Below the pieces are notes generated by a model. It made no database searches. It worked only from the letters and a program-made list of their open reading frames with translations, and was not told the DNA's origin. Both the position numbers and the translations under genes were made by a program. 64,000 nucleotides of DNA. It comes from Bathynomus jamesi (lineage: Eukaryota; Arthropoda; Malacostraca; Isopoda; Cirolanidae). The stretch's first letter is position 1. Each line of letters starts with the position of its first letter. Location of the stretch: NCBI GenBank assembly GCA_023014485.1, contig JAJOZX010005527.1, positions 238,501 through 302,500 on the forward strand, written 5' to 3'. This document shows positions 31,851 through 44,854 of the stretch, piece after piece.

Positions 31851-33551
31851 TTAAAATTCTGATTCGCATCCTAAATTTGTCAGAGGGGCAATAGGGGCAT
31901 ACATCAAGTCTGAATTAGCGTCATCGTCTGATCTTGTTAAATAGTCCAGACAAGACAGCTGATTATTTACAGTATCAATGACTTCCTCTAGAACTAGAGC
32001 TTCAAGTTTATCTTTACCAGATCTGGCTTGTTCCTTCTTTACAGCCATCAAGTCATTCAATTCAACCACCTTACCTTCAAAGAAACGTTTTACTCCAGAC
32101 CAAGTTCTTTCAGTTTTCTCGTCATCCTTCTTGTCAATTCCAAGAAGCTCAATCATAGGGAAAATCATCACTTCACCCATCATTGCGTAAATTTGGGAAC
32201 AACACATGAACCACTGACTTTGGATGCAAGTTGACACTGCGAGAACTAGCTTGTTATTGTTGACATCTACTACGGCATCAAAGAAAGCTTGGATGGAGTC
32301 TCGCCTCGCCAAATATTCTTTTCCTAACTCGGCGATTCTCCCAAACCGGTTTGCCACGAATTTTTGAATCCATCACATTTGAGTCCATTATCCGCCATCC
32401 ATGATTTATAGTCATTATATAAGGATACCCAATGGGAGGCGTGGCTGGGAGAGAGCAATTTAGCAATTGCAATGAGTCCTAAAGTATGAATGGAAAAACC
32501 AGAAGAGCAGAAAACTTTTTCTTCTGCCGTAACTTGAAGTAGATTATGTACTCCGATTTTCTGTTCCATGTTTTTAAACACTTTGTCTATTGCGTGATCT
32601 ACTCCTAAAATGATATGGGCGCAGCACTTGATTCGATTCCAAGATGCTGTAAAAGTAATTCACATTCACTAGCTCGATCAGACATCCAGAAGTCTATTTG
32701 AGATTTGAGTTCGTCAGTGGTAGAATTTGCTAGTACAGCGAGACAACTTATTTTGAATTCGTAAGCTCTGGCTCCATTCTCTCCGGAATGGCTGACGCTT
32801 TCCAGATATCCAGTTGCCAACGATTTTTTCATGCCAAATGGACCAGCGATGGTGATGTGGTCAGCCTTCACGTCGTAAAGCCGGTGGCCGGCAGCCTTGG
32901 TCGTATTGTGAAGTCCTACACTCAGCGGCAGATTATCACCAAGGCTATTGAGGCTGAAGCCTCAGGCTACCATGTTTGAAGGGCCCCCGAGTCAACTGAG
33001 TTTCGATGATATAATTCGAGATTTCGCAAACTTCTTTGATTAAATATGACAGAGCACACAAACTGACAAATTCCCTGTTTTATTTTATGTTTTTTTTGGC
33101 CCTAATGTAAAGTTTGTTAATACTTTTTGGTTTTGGCAAACGGCAGAATACACTGAGTTAAGGTTCTTTTAAGTTTGTTTCTCATTTAGCCTGAGCACCT
33201 TTCATATAATTCGTGTAAATGTACTATGTACTGTACATGTATCGTTAATAAAAAGCTATAGAAAAGGGTCCCCATATTCTTCATTGCCCCGGGGCCCCGA
33301 GGTGTCTTAATCCGCCTCTGCCTACACTCACCGTTATCCTCTTTGTTGAGGATTTGTTGAGCGACATACTCTAGATTCAAATATGAAGCATCTTCCAAGT
33401 ATTGCATTATTGATCTGCTGCTCGGAAATACATAAGTCAAGTCTGAATACTGGTGACGGAATTGTAACTCTTCGTCTTCACTCTCCATCTCACCCTCACA
33501 ATCTTTCTCATTATCACCTGCCTTCAACTTCCAATCTTGATCAAAAACCAT
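31851..33551 (-). pseudogene. fragment of a second uncharacterised, presumably transposon-derived gene
   Basis: The minus-strand order is 33551-33330 (acidic exon ending at a GTGAGT donor), an intron-like gap, then 32871-32605 with FWMSDRASECELLLQHLGI. A frameshifted KCCAHIILGVDHAIDKVF follows. Then 32581-32324 (SIHTLGLIAIAKLLSPSHAS) and 32357-31851 (NRFGRIAELGKEYLARRD, NKLVLAVSTCIQSQWF, ending at a stop at 31851). I recognise the layout (SDRA, C-A-H, LLSPSHA, NRFGR) as an uncharacterised family repeated in cnidarian and crustacean genomes. It is not the same as the family at 23-25 kb. At least two frameshifts are present. Its 3' end abuts the CR1-like LINE. Confidence 0.5.
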
Positions 33552-33589
33552 GTTAGCTACTCTTACTATTCAGTCAAACCTTTTTCTCC

Positions 33590-35760
33590 GCTGAACTCCT
33601 CCGACCACAATCTTATATATATTTCCCGTCTTATCGCTCCAGTTCGGCCTTTGGATCCTTCCAAGAGGAGACACATGGTCCTTTGGCGCCGCTGATTGGG
33701 AGACCCTTATGCAGCATTTCTTTGATTTGCCATGGAATGATTACGGCTTCGGAAAGGGCGGCCCCTCCAAGTGCGTTGAGCGCATCACGGAGGCAATTCT
33801 CTCAAGTACGGAGGCGTACATTTTATATTCTATTCGTACAACTAATGCAAAAGAAAATTTGGTTTAACTTTGCTTGTTCTAGTGCTGTCCGCAACAGAGA
33901 AGAGGCTTTCAGAAGGTACCGTCGCCATCCAACTCCTAACACTCACTTAGCTTATATTTATGACAAGGAATCGTGCGAAATCTGTTCTTCGACTCCAAAA
34001 ATTCCTTCATCAGACAAAAATGTGAAAACATCCCATTTTAATTCTTCTCGCTCTTTCTGACACCAAGCCAAGAACCTCTTCAACTTTACTTCTTTCCCTC
34101 TTTGTTTTCACCCCGACAGCTCAGTTGCCGTCTCTTCTCCTGATAAAGCTAAACTCTTCGCTCAAACTTTCACCTCCGACTCAAGCCTGGACGATTCCGA
34201 TGCTGTTCCTGAATCTCCTCCTCCCTCTGACTTAATTATGTCTGAAATCAGAAGTTTTTCCAAAGATGTTTTTTCTGCCCTATCTAGGCTCAACTCTAGG
34301 GACATACAGTCCCGATGGTATCCCTTCTCTTGTTCTTAAGAACTGTACTTCTGTGTTCACACCATGCCTAGGCAAACTCTTTCGTCTTTGCCTTTCATCT
34401 GGTACTTTTCCTTCCTACTGGAAGTTTGCTTTCATTAAACCTGTTCCCGAGAAGCGTGACCGCTCTCAATTCTCCAAGTATCGTCCAATTCATTTGATTT
34501 CTTGTCTTTCTAAAGTCTTTTAATTTAATAAGAATATTCTTAACACCTCTCTTCTCACAATCTTTCAGATTGTCAGTCAGGTTCCTCAAGGGATGATCTT
34601 CTGGCGATTTTCTTACATATCTCTCTGACTCTTGGTCATCCTCCTTTCCCGATTTTGGTGAAATCTTTGCTACTGCGCCAAACATATCGAAATCTTTTGA
34701 TAAATTCTGGCACAAATCTTTAATTTCAAAACTGCCCTCCTTCTGTCTCTAATTTCCTTTGTGGCTGATCTATAGCTGCGGTTGAAGAAGATAGTCACTG
34801 TTCTTTTAAAGTATTAATTGTCCTGTAACCCACTCTTTTCCTTTTATTTATTAATGATCTATTAAGTCGCACTTCCTGTCTTCTCCACTGCCATACCGAT
34901 TTTTGAACTCTTCACTTCTCCATCCACTTCACAAAGCATTCCTCTCAACAGTCACTTCATGATTCGCGTAGGATGACTAGAGTGACCTGACCTCTGATCT
35001 TTCCACTATCTCTGATTGGGGCAGAAAAAACCTTGTGGCTTCACCGCCTCAAAACTCAATTCCTTCATCTGTCTACGCGTCACAATGTTCCACATGACTA
35101 TCCCCTTATCTTCAACAATACACAACTTCTCTCAACATTCTTGGTGTTTCTTTTTGTCGTGATCTTTCTTCGAAAGATCACATATACTCCCTTCTAAAAC
35201 AACTTCTAAGTGGTTAGGTGTGCTGTATTGGCTCCGCAGTTTCTTCACCCAGACTCTTGCTGTCTCTGTACATAGGTTTCTCTTCTCATGTGCGGAGTGG
35301 CTCAACCCACACTGCTCTACTTGACCGGTGGAATCAAAGGCTTTCCGGATCATCAATTCCCAGACTCTTACTGACTGCCTTCAATCCCTCCCACTTCGCT
35401 GCAGTGTTGCCTCACTCTCTCTTTACTATCGCTATTGTAACGGACATTGCTCTCTGAACATTCTAATTGCATGCCTCCTCCTTTAAGGAGAGCACGCAGT
35501 ACCAGACCTTCAACAAATTCTCATTCCTTTTCTGGCGAACTCTCGAACGCTAACGTTAATGGGTATTTTCAATCTTTCATATACTGAACCGGTCAACTCT
35601 GGAACAATCTTCTTCACTCCATCTTTTCCCCTGTCTTTGACCTCCAATCTTTGAAACGCAGTGTCCAGACATCTCGAAAACCTTCGACCTTTATTTTGGT
35701 TCTCTTCTTCTATGGGGAAGGCGTTTTCGCGGGCATTCGCCCTTGGCCCCTACTTCCTGC
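33590..35760 (+). mobile_element. Jockey/CR1-type LINE relic, highly degraded
   Basis: It starts within the endonuclease at SDHNLI (33.6 kb) and LWRR. Then come WETLMQHFFDLPWNDYGFG, SKCVERITEAI, a gap, and the reverse transcriptase fingers (GTYSPDGIPSLVLKNC, FPSYWKFAFIKPVPEKRDRS, KYRPIHLISCLSKVF at 34.3-34.5 kb). GGSTHTALLDRW follows at about 35.3 kb, then a C-terminal block near 35.6 kb (LWNNLLHSIFPPVFDLQSLKRSV). The palm, including its catalytic motif, cannot be found between 34.55 and 35.2 kb. Frames change at least six times. The right end meets ATAATAATAATAATAAC. Confidence 0.75.
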
Positions 35761-36030
35761 ATTATTATAATAATAATAATAACTGGAAAAGAAGTCGTAA
35801 ATAAAGTTAATCGCAGCATTTTTGGCCCCGTTCTTCAACTTATTTAAAATTTTACTGAACTAGTCTTATTTATTATTCGTTTATTGTTATATATATTTTT
35901 CGTTTAAAATTAATTGGTGAAGTCTATAATTATTTCGATCAAAAAGATCCAATTGATATTTGCTTCCCTTGTGACATTGCATTGACATCTCATTTATATC
36001 TATATATATATATATATATATATAATTAGA

Positions 36031-36053
36031 AAAACAATAGAAGTTGATTTTAT
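36031..36053. repeat. short repeated motif beside TA tracts
   Basis: AAAACAATAGAAGTTGATTT plus TAT occurs here and at 37357-37379. Close variants with CCATAATAG are at 37443-37468 and 37497-37522. The first two flank the LINE fragment 36091-37356 and could be its target duplication. Confidence 0.6.
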
Positions 36054-36090
36054 TTCATTATATATATATATATTATATATATATATATAT

Positions 36091-37356
36091 ACTTTTGTGA
36101 GTTTGAACGACGGTTCAGGATCGACCTGCGGTCGACCCCTCTGCAGCATCCCGCCCTCATTGCGGGACTTGGTGAGAGGAGGAATTGCTCTCTGATCGCC
36201 TCCTGCCCTCGTAGCCAGCCACGCATGGCTGGTCAGGGACTTTGCACAAGAATCTGTCCAGCTGGTTCTTGAAGTTATTCAGGTTGGTGTGCTGGAGATT
36301 CCTCACTTCTTTTGGAAGGACATTGAAAGCTTTGGGCCCCGTATTCTGGGTATTTTCCATCCTCGTTTTCATGGCTCCTTGTCCCACCGCAGCTGGGACG
36401 TACAAAATCTGCCTCTTCTCTCATTCCAGTTGTTTCTATTTCATTTCTTAGGTTAGGGACAGAGCCCTAAAGTATGTTCCATATGTATATATTGTGTACC
36501 GCTCTCGCCTTCTTTCAAGAGAGTAGAGTTCCAGGATTGTAGTCGAGACCAGTAGTCTTCACCTTCCGTTTCCTCTATCTTAGACGTAAAGTCCTTTGTA
36601 TAGCTTCAATGCTCGCAATGTCTCTTTTTCTGTGTGGGCTTGTGAGTACTGAGCAATACTCAATTATTGGTAGGACTAGACTCTTCCATAATTTGAGCAT
36701 GATGTTTGCTTTTTCTGCTGCGGAAGCTCCTCCAGATGATTCCCATTATTTTTCTAGCCGTTGTGATTTTGATTTTATAGTGCTCTCTGAATTCTGCATC
36801 CGACGACATTATTACTCCAGATCCCTGACTTGTGGATTTGGTGTTATCTGTTTGGCTTGCGGAGTTTTGTACCCTTTTTCTGTAGCTCTTTGTTATTACC
36901 ATATCTTAGAAGTTGGAATTTTTCTTCGTTGAACTTCATATGTTTTGTCTTCTGCCCACTGGAATAATGTTTCAATGTCGTTTTGTAGTTTTCTTTACGT
37001 CATCTTCGTTCAATATTCCTTACATATCTTCGTGTCATCTGCGAAGCATGATACAATACTGTCCTTATATCTGCATCAATATCTGCAATCATTATTATGA
37101 ACAGCAAGGGAGCTAATACTGTCCCTTGTGGGACAGAGCTCAAGACTTCCGAGACTTCCGATTTAACTCCGTTTACCACCACTCTTTGCGTTCTTTGCGT
37201 CAAGAAATTAAATATCCACCTTCCTAGCTTTCCAGTAATTCCTGTATCCTTTTGTGTGCTATGATTCCATGGTCCATTTATCGAAGGCTTTAGCAAAATC
37301 AGTATATATTACATCATGTTTTGTCTCGACACAATTCCTAATTTATATATATATTA
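36091..37356 (-). pseudogene. CR1-like LINE fragment, 3' part of ORF2
   Basis: The minus strand shows reverse transcriptase pieces TGITGKLGRWIFNFL, VSEVLSSVPQGTVLAPLLFIIM (37.30-37.0 kb). In degraded frames the connection domain follows, then a C-terminal frame 36405-36157 with FNVLPKEVRNLQ and NNFKNQLDRFLCKVPDQP. It is closely related to the plus-strand LINE at 37.6-40.3 kb (VGKWIYNFL, VPQGTVLAPLLFIIM). It is 5' truncated and many stops are present. Confidence 0.8.
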
Positions 37357-37386
37357 AAAACAATAGAAGTTGATTTTATTTCTTAT

Positions 37387-37433
<47 letters not shown>

Positions 37434-37526
37434 GTAGATCAGAAAACCATAATAGAAGTTGATTTTATATATGATTTTATATATATATATATATATAAAA
37501 CCATAATAGAAGTTGATTTTTATATG

Positions 37527-37573
<47 letters not shown>

Positions 37574-37587
37574 ATATATATATATGC

Positions 37588-40330
37588 CAGGGCGGACATC
37601 GCATGCCTCACAGAAACACCTTAAAGATTGCCAAAAAACTGTGATAACTGCGAACACTCTATCGATAAGAAAGAATTGCACATCGATGGACTCAACTTAC
37701 TAAGAGCGGATAGAACAACGAGACGTAGGGTGGCTGTGCTACTTATACACATGAGAGGCATATGACAGAGACGGTAGTAACTAAATCCAAAAACTTCGTG
37801 GAAACCCTTGCATGAAAATAGAGAAACTAAACGTGGTACTAATAGTCATCTGTAGACCTCCAAACTCCCCAAAAAAATTTTCGGATGCCAGTGATGATAT
37901 CAGAACCCTAATAAAGTCCCTAACTCTCCATCCCCTATAATACTCTGCGGCGATTTTAATTTTCCATTTATAAAATACAAAAAAGGTGGGTAGAAATATA
38001 TTTATAGAACAAGAAAAGGGGGGCACAAGAGAGGACCAGGAGCAAGCAAAAATGTTGATGGCTCTCACAAACGAGTTTATGCTGACACAGGAGATAACAG
38101 AAAATACCAGGAAAAATAACTGCCTAGACCTAGTATTCACAAAAAACACGAACTTCATTGCCGATACAAAAATAACCCCAACTATTATCTCAGACCACAA
38201 TATAATCGAGTTATCAACAAATATGGCGATAACTTTAAAAGACAATACACATACGGAAGAAGAAGAAGCATCATACGTGGCCCAAATAGAGTGGAGAACA
38301 GCTTTAGAGAATAAGACAACTGAGGAAATCCTAACAACCTTGGAAGAAAAGACGTTGAGGATTTTGGAAAAATATGCTCCGAAAGCACAGCCAAAAGGAA
38401 AGTGGAACTGGCTTGAGAGGCAAAAGAGAAGAATATTCCGCAAAAGAGAGAGAGTAGCGACGAAGTTAGCAAATTGCGGAGACAACAATACCAGGAAAGT
38501 AATACAAGAAAAACTAGAGAGTATAGATAAGGAAATACAAACTCTGATAAAGGGCCATACAGACAGGGAAGAGGAAAAGGCGGTAGAAGCAATAAAGGAA
38601 AATCCAAATACTTCTACTATGCGAAAAGGAAAACAAAACGCGCGCTACTATCGGGCCCTTAAGGAAAGGGAATAATTAACTAACAGACGATCTGAAAGAA
38701 ATATCTGAAACATTGAGAACCCAGTATGAATCGGTCTTCAGTACTCCAAAAAGTGACAAAGCGATGCCTGACATAGATGCATTCTTCGAAGAGAAATAGC
38801 AAGGAGAATGTATAAGAGACTTTGATTTTACCCCAGAATGTAGCGAGAGCTATAGGACAAATGAAATCATATTCAGCTGCAGGTCCGGACAAATGGAACG
38901 CATTATTAATTAAAAACTGTAAAAATTAAATAACTACACCCTTATACTGGATATGGAGAAGATCCCTAGACACTGGGGGAATACCGAGCATCTTGAAAAG
39001 AGCAAACATTGTCCCAATATATAAAGGCGGGGATAGATCTCAAGCAAAGAACTATAGACCAGTGTCATTGACGTCCCACCTCACGAAAATATTTGAAAGA
39101 ATAGTTCAGAGAGAAAATCTATGACTTCTTAGAGACTGGAAAGATTCAACGAAAATCAGCACGGATTCCGACTGGGAAGATCATGCTTATCACAACTTAT
39201 AGAGCATTATAGCAATATCCTAGATGCACTTGAAGGCAATGAAAACTATGATGTCATATACACGGATTTTGCTAAAGCTTTCGATAAGTGCGATCATGGT
39301 ATAATAGCACATAAAATGAAACAGATGGGAATAACAGGCAAAGTGGGAAAATGGATCTACAACTTCCTCAGAGAACGACTACAAGTCGTCAAAATTCAAG
39401 GTGTATCATCATCAGAATCAGAAGTACGCAGCTCAGTGCCACAAGGTACAGTGCTGGCCCCACTCCTGTTCATTATCATGCTAACAGACATAGACAGTGT
39501 AGTTAACAGCAACAGTATAGTAACATCATTTGCGGACGATACAAAGATCAGCAGAAAAATCAGCGAGGCAAATGAAATGGAGGCCTTGCAGAGGGACACA
39601 AACAAACAAAATATACAAATGGTTAGAAGACAACAATATGACATTTAACACCGAGAAATTTCAGCTCTTGAGATATGGTAGAAGTGAGGAAATTAAACAG
39701 ACTGCATATTATGCCCCAGATGGACAGGAAATTCAGAGAAGCACGAAAGCGGTCGACTTGGGGTAATAATGCCGATGATGCGAAATTCGAGACACAAAAT
39801 CAGATAGCAATAAACAAAGCAAAAAGAGTCGCGGTACAGGTACGAGGAACGTTCAAAAGGAGGTACAAGACAGTAATGATTCTCCTGCTGAGAACACAGA
39901 TCATACCAAAACTTGAATACTGCTCAGTTTTGACGTCCCTATATAAAAAGGAAGAAATTAATAAACTAGAAGAAACTCAGAGACATTTCCCAGCAAAGAT
40001 TGATGGCTGCAAAGAGCTCAACTACTGGAAAAGACTACGTAAACTAAATCTGTATTCCCTGGAAAGAAGAAGAGAGAGGTATACTATAATCTACATATGG
40101 AAAATGATCGAAAAACTGGTACCAAACTTCAAACTAAACCCAATTACCATCCAAACAACGCTGGACAATAGGAAAGGCAGAATATGTAGTGTTCCCAAAC
40201 TAAAGGCCCGACAAGGAAAACCCTCAACACTGAAAGAAAATAGCTTGGTTGTCAGGGGGCCAAGACTTTTTAACCAGTTACCTAAGGACCTCAGAAACGT
40301 TACAAGTTAAAAGTTTAATGCCATGATTTA
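37588..40330 (+). pseudogene. CR1-like LINE, ORF2 from endonuclease to C-terminus
   Basis: The first codons read ADIACLTETP from the endonuclease. Then come VVLIVICRPPNS (37.83 kb), ILCGDFNFPF (37.93 kb, in a different frame) and TIISDHNIIEL (38.19 kb). Reverse transcriptase blocks follow: AAGPDKWNALL, NYRPVSLTSHL (39.05 kb), VIYTDFAKAFDKCDH (39.26 kb), VPQGTVLAPLLFIIM and SFADDTKIS (39.53 kb, catalytic FADD intact). The thumb and C-terminus run 39675-40310 (LEYCSVLTSLY, LFNQLPKDLRNV). Stops and frameshifts occur near 37.61, 37.9, 38.0, 38.68, 39.12, 39.6 and 39.7 kb. The 5' end abuts a (TA)n tract, so the element is 5' truncated. Confidence 0.85.
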
Positions 40331-41024
40331 GGCCTAGCAAAGATCTGTAGGCCCAGTTCCTATGCACGGCTTTGCCAGCAGCCAATGTTCAACCGTTTTT
40401 TACCCATTTATTGAATTATAACTGTATTAATATACACTGCAAGCAGTATAGTTTTAATAATGATTGGGGTTGTTTAACCCCCTTCGCAACATCTAAGGTC
40501 ATATGACGGAAGGGACCTACAGCTTTACGTGGGATCCGACCCACGGGTCGCTACATACTGTAATCTGGGCACGGAGTACGGTCTCCCATCCAACTACTAC
40601 CCAGACTCAATGTCGTTTAACTTCGCAACTGGGAACTTACTGGGCCTCTTTTTGACCTTATATACCAAAACTATAACAAAAAGGGAACCTATACGTCCAA
40701 TGTTAAGAATTACTCAGAATGTTAAGGTTAAAAAAAAAATTAAATACTTCGACTTGAAGGCTAAAGGAATTTTCCTGTTTACAGTGCGGCTGTTAAATAC
40801 CAATAACACTTTCACAGGTAGGTCTAAAGATAAGGTAAACAACGTCTCCAACACATTGGTTTTAATTAATAAATAATTAATAGTGATTAATTAATTTTAA
40901 ATATACTGTATAATTAACATAAACTAACTGAGTCTGGCTAAAACATGTCGCAAATCATTTATGCTTACGTCATTTCGTTGAAGAGATGACTCTTTATTTT
41001 ATTTCAAACTTGTCTCGAAAACAA

Positions 41025-41028
<4 letters not shown>
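40331..41028. other. LINE 3' flank and non-coding sequence
   Basis: GGGACCTACAGCTTTACGTG at about 40.51 kb matches, in inverted sense relative to that LINE, the 3' tail of the CR1-like LINE at 27.4 kb (GGGGACCTACAATTTAACGT on plus), so a minus-oriented tail scrap is present. A 115-codon open frame at 40529-40876 shows no family resemblance. Confidence 0.45.

Positions 41029-41096
<68 letters not shown>
41029..41096. repeat. (TA)n microsatellite
   Basis: About 68 bp of TA adjoining a LINE 3' fragment. Confidence 0.95.
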
Positions 41097-41099
<3 letters not shown>

Positions 41100-41110
41100 C
41101 TCGTTAACCT

Positions 41111-41385
41111 CGTTGCGGTTTCGTGCGTCGGTCTCTCTTCTCTTCACACGAAGGTCAAGCTGGTGGCCCCGCCTCTAGGCCTGGCTTGGTGGAGGGACGA
41201 GTTGCTCTCTTGCCCTCTCCACCGCACATAGCAGGTACACGGCTCATCTGGTACCATCTTCAGCCAGGCATCCAGTCTTCTCTTGAAGACTTCAAATTTG
41301 ACCCCTGTAATTTTATAAGATTGGGTTAGTACCAGTTTTAAGTGCATCAGAAACTTTTTTAACAGTATCAAACGGTTTTGCTATA
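41111..41385 (-). pseudogene. CR1-like LINE C-terminal scrap
   Basis: The minus strand encodes VKFEVFKRRLDAWLKMVPDEP, the conserved end of CR1-like ORF2 (compare the LDRFLCKVPDQP block at 36.2 kb). A short 3' tail leads to the (TA)n tract at 41029. The upstream part is absent. Confidence 0.7.
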
Positions 41386-41748
41386 CTTAAGATAGGCTTG
41401 GTCAAGCTTGCACTGTCAGAACCCTAAACCTAATTTGAATATGGCGCCTGTAGGCTGGGCTCACCGGAGGACTAGGTTAATTAAAGAAACAGCATTAATA
41501 TGACTTATGCCTAATTTATGGTTAAGTCTGAACTAATGTTTGGAAAATAAGACATCAATGTGCCCAGCCTAACCGACACTTGATAATCCGGAGTCGTGTG
41601 TCGGAAAAGTTGCTGCTATGATTGCCAGTACCCAGAAATAGTGCATTAGAGAGTCAATTCATTATGAAGGCAAATCTCATTATTATTATATATATATATA
41701 TATATACACACTCGGATTCCCTCCTCTACCTTAAATTTATATATATAT

Positions 41749-41824
<76 letters not shown>

Positions 41825-41963
41825 CATCTGATTAAAAATGAAGCCTTAAAGGGAGATATGACTATAAGACATGAAGCAAAACTTCGAACTTAATCAACCT
41901 CCGTGTGAAACTTTCCCAAACCTGCAAGGCAAGTAGGCAACGTGTACATTGTACAGTACAGTA

Positions 41964-42014
<51 letters not shown>

Positions 42015-42034
42015 TGTGTGTGTGTGTGTGTGTA
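41386..42034. other. non-coding stretch with (TA)n tracts
   Basis: Contains (TA)n at 41685-41705, 41739-41820 and 41973-42010 and (TG)n at 42011-42034. No gene was recognised. Confidence 0.7.
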
Positions 42035-43326
42035 TATATGTCCTCTTAGTAAGTCATTCGAAACCAGCTAACTCGACTAAAATTCCTAACTTCCAGCATG
42101 CAGACTTTTGTAAATTTAGAAATGAATTGTCACACCTCAATTGGGAAAACGTAATGCGGATCTCCAACGCAAATCTAATGTGGGAATCGTTCGAAACAGT
42201 ATTTAGGACTATAAATGAGGAATGTGTACCGTACAAGATTAAGCGTGCGAAAGTAAATAACAAGCCCTTGTGGTTTACTTCTAGAGTAGAGGAATTATAA
42301 GGAGTAGAGATAGGGCTTATAGGCTACATAAGTGCGATAAAGACAATTTGTGGTTAAGAAACAACTACATATCTCTAAGGCGTGAAGCGAAAAGAGTAAT
42401 AAAAAAGTTCAAGCGTGATTTTGAAATCTCCATAGCTCGTGACGGCAAAGGAAACCCCAAACGATTCTTTTCAATAATAGGAATCTAGTAAAGAGTATCT
42501 TGGTGGCATTGAAAATTCGTGTCGGAGAGCTAGTTTCTGAAAACAAGCAAATGGCTATCCTGCCGTCCGTTCTTACAATAGAAGATGTAACGAATATCCC
42601 TACAGTCATAGACATAATACCTTTTGAAAATAGTAATACTTTAGATAATATTGTGGTTAGTGAAAGGGAGGTAATGCGCTATATTGATAAAATAAAATGT
42701 GTAAATCACCGAGGCCGGATTCCATATATCCCATACAACTAAAAGAATTAAAAGAAAGCATTGTTGTGCCGCTAACAAAGATTTTTAATGCGTCTATTTG
42801 AGGGGTGCGTACGAGATAATTTCAAGTTAGCAAATATTAACACCTATTTTTAAGAAAGGCGACAAAGGTGCGGCAGGAAATTATAGGCCAATCAGTTTAA
42901 CGTCTGTTTTAGGTAAGCTACTGGAATCAGTAATTAGGGATCGTATAGTCGAATACTTGGAATTGCGTAACTTGATTAGAAATACGCAGCACGGTTTTAG
43001 GCGAAACAAATCCTGCTTAACTAAACTTTTAGAATTTTTTCAAAGCGTGGTTGAAGTTTACGATAGTCATCGGGCGGTAGATGTAGTGTATTTAGATTTT
43101 CAAAAAGCGTCTGACACCGTACCGCACTAAAGACTCATTGAAAAAAACTAAGGCTCATGGAATCAGGGGTGTAGTAATAAATTGGATAGAAGAGTGGTTG
43201 CGAGGTAGGAAACAGACGGTGGTCGTTGATGGAGCGGAGTCGTATTGGGCTAATGTAGCGAGCAGCGTTCCTCAGGGTTCTGTATTGGCCCCCTTGCTTT
43301 TTCTTATATATATATATATATAATTA

Positions 43327-43357
<31 letters not shown>

Positions 43358-44325
43358 CAAAGTTTGCGGATGACACGAAGCTGGGTGGTAGGGCGATTAA
43401 TTATGAAGATGGAGGTAAAATCCAGGAAGATCTGAACAAAATCGTTGATTGGTCACTCGCATGGCAAATGAGATTTAACGTCGATAAGTGCAAAATTTTA
43501 CATGTAGGTTCGCGTAACGGTAATTTTGTGTATGGTATGTCAGGGAAAGAGTTGATAAGCGTAGAGCAGGAAAAAGATTTAGGAGTTATAGTCACTGGTG
43601 ATTTAAAAGTAACAAAACAAAGTACAGCAGCGGTCAATAAGGCGAACAAAGTGCTAGGTTTTGTAGCTAGGCATTTTGAGTACAAATCACACGATATTAG
43701 TGTTCCTCTTTATAAATCATTAGTTAGACCCCATTTGGAGTACGCGATCCAATTTTGGAATCCGCATATGCGCAAAGATATAGACAAAATCGAAAGAGTT
43801 CAAAGACGAACAACTAAGATGATTCCGTCGCTTAGGTCGAAATCGTAAGAGGATAGGCTTAACGAGTTAAAATTGACTACACTCGAGACTAGGAGGCTAA
43901 GGGGTGATCTAATCCAGGTTTTTAAAATTATGAATGGGTTCAATAACGTAAATAGAGATAGCTTCTTCGAAATAGCACAATATAATAGAACTAGAAATAA
44001 TGGGTATAAGTTGATAAGTAGAAGGTTTCGAGACAGCAGTTGCCAAAAACTTTTTTACGTATAGAATAGTAAATAGCTGGAATAGTTTGCCGATAGAAGT
44101 AATTAGTAGCACGTCTATAAACATGGTTAAAAATCTATTAGACGCATATGTTGATAGATTGGGTATAGTTTAAGGTAGTGAAATTAAGGTTTTAGTGGTT
44201 CGGAACCCACATAAAATTGTAGGTCCCCTCCGCCACCACGGAGGACATGCACAATACACAACTACAACCACATTTAGGTAGACCAGCCATGAGTGGATCC
44301 TAGGGTCTTTGTTGGTCTGAAACAT
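42035..44325 (+). pseudogene. CR1-like LINE, second copy of the 28-31 kb family, 5' truncated
   Basis: It begins within the end of the endonuclease (VSHSKPANSTKIP) and runs colinear with the minus-strand copy. LNWENVM, VPYKIKRAKVNNKPLW, the NYRPISLTSVL region (42.89 kb), VYLDFQKASDT (43.09 kb), GVVINWIEEWLRGRKQ, SVPQGSVLAPLLFLIY (43.27 kb), KFADDTKLGG (43.37 kb) and IERVQRRTTKMI (43.79 kb) all appear. Between LIY and KFADD the residues of motif C's approach are replaced by (TA)n and poly-T (43307-43357). Motif A has KAS where the other copy has KAF. Several stops are present. The 3' tail ends TTGGTCTGAAA next to (TA)n. Confidence 0.88.
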
Positions 44326-44854
44326 TATATATATATATATTATATATATATATAATAATTCTAACATTTTCTTTCAATTTTATTTTTGCTAAGTAATTCA
44401 TAAATTACTTAATAATTTTTTAGATTAAACTTAATCACGTAATCATGTTAAATTCTTCAATGTCCATTTTTTTTTTATACATTCTCTCTTAAATCATAAA
44501 AGATGAAGTCATATCCTGAATTAGCATTTAATTTTAAATTTTAAATATTTAATATTAATAAGGCGCATATCTCAAATTCCATTTTTAGTTGCAACAGCAA
44601 ATCTTGATAACATCAGATTTTTCAATGTGTTGTTTCAGCGGAATTTGCCTTCATCTTCAAATATTTTGCTTTATCAGTTTATGCAAGAGCCACATAAAAT
44701 GGATTAAGTTAGCAAAAGAATTCAGCCCATTAAGAATCGAACAAAACAAGTCAGCATAAATAATGATGTCCCCACCAAATTAAATCATATATAAACCATT
44801 GTAATCTTTCAAATTATTATTCTGTCCGATCTGACCTAGAGGCTGAAGCATTAA
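44326..44854. other. AT-rich non-coding stretch
   Basis: (TA)n at 44326-44354, then unremarkable AT-rich sequence up to TTAA at 44851, where the TIR element starts. Nothing else was seen. Confidence 0.7.
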
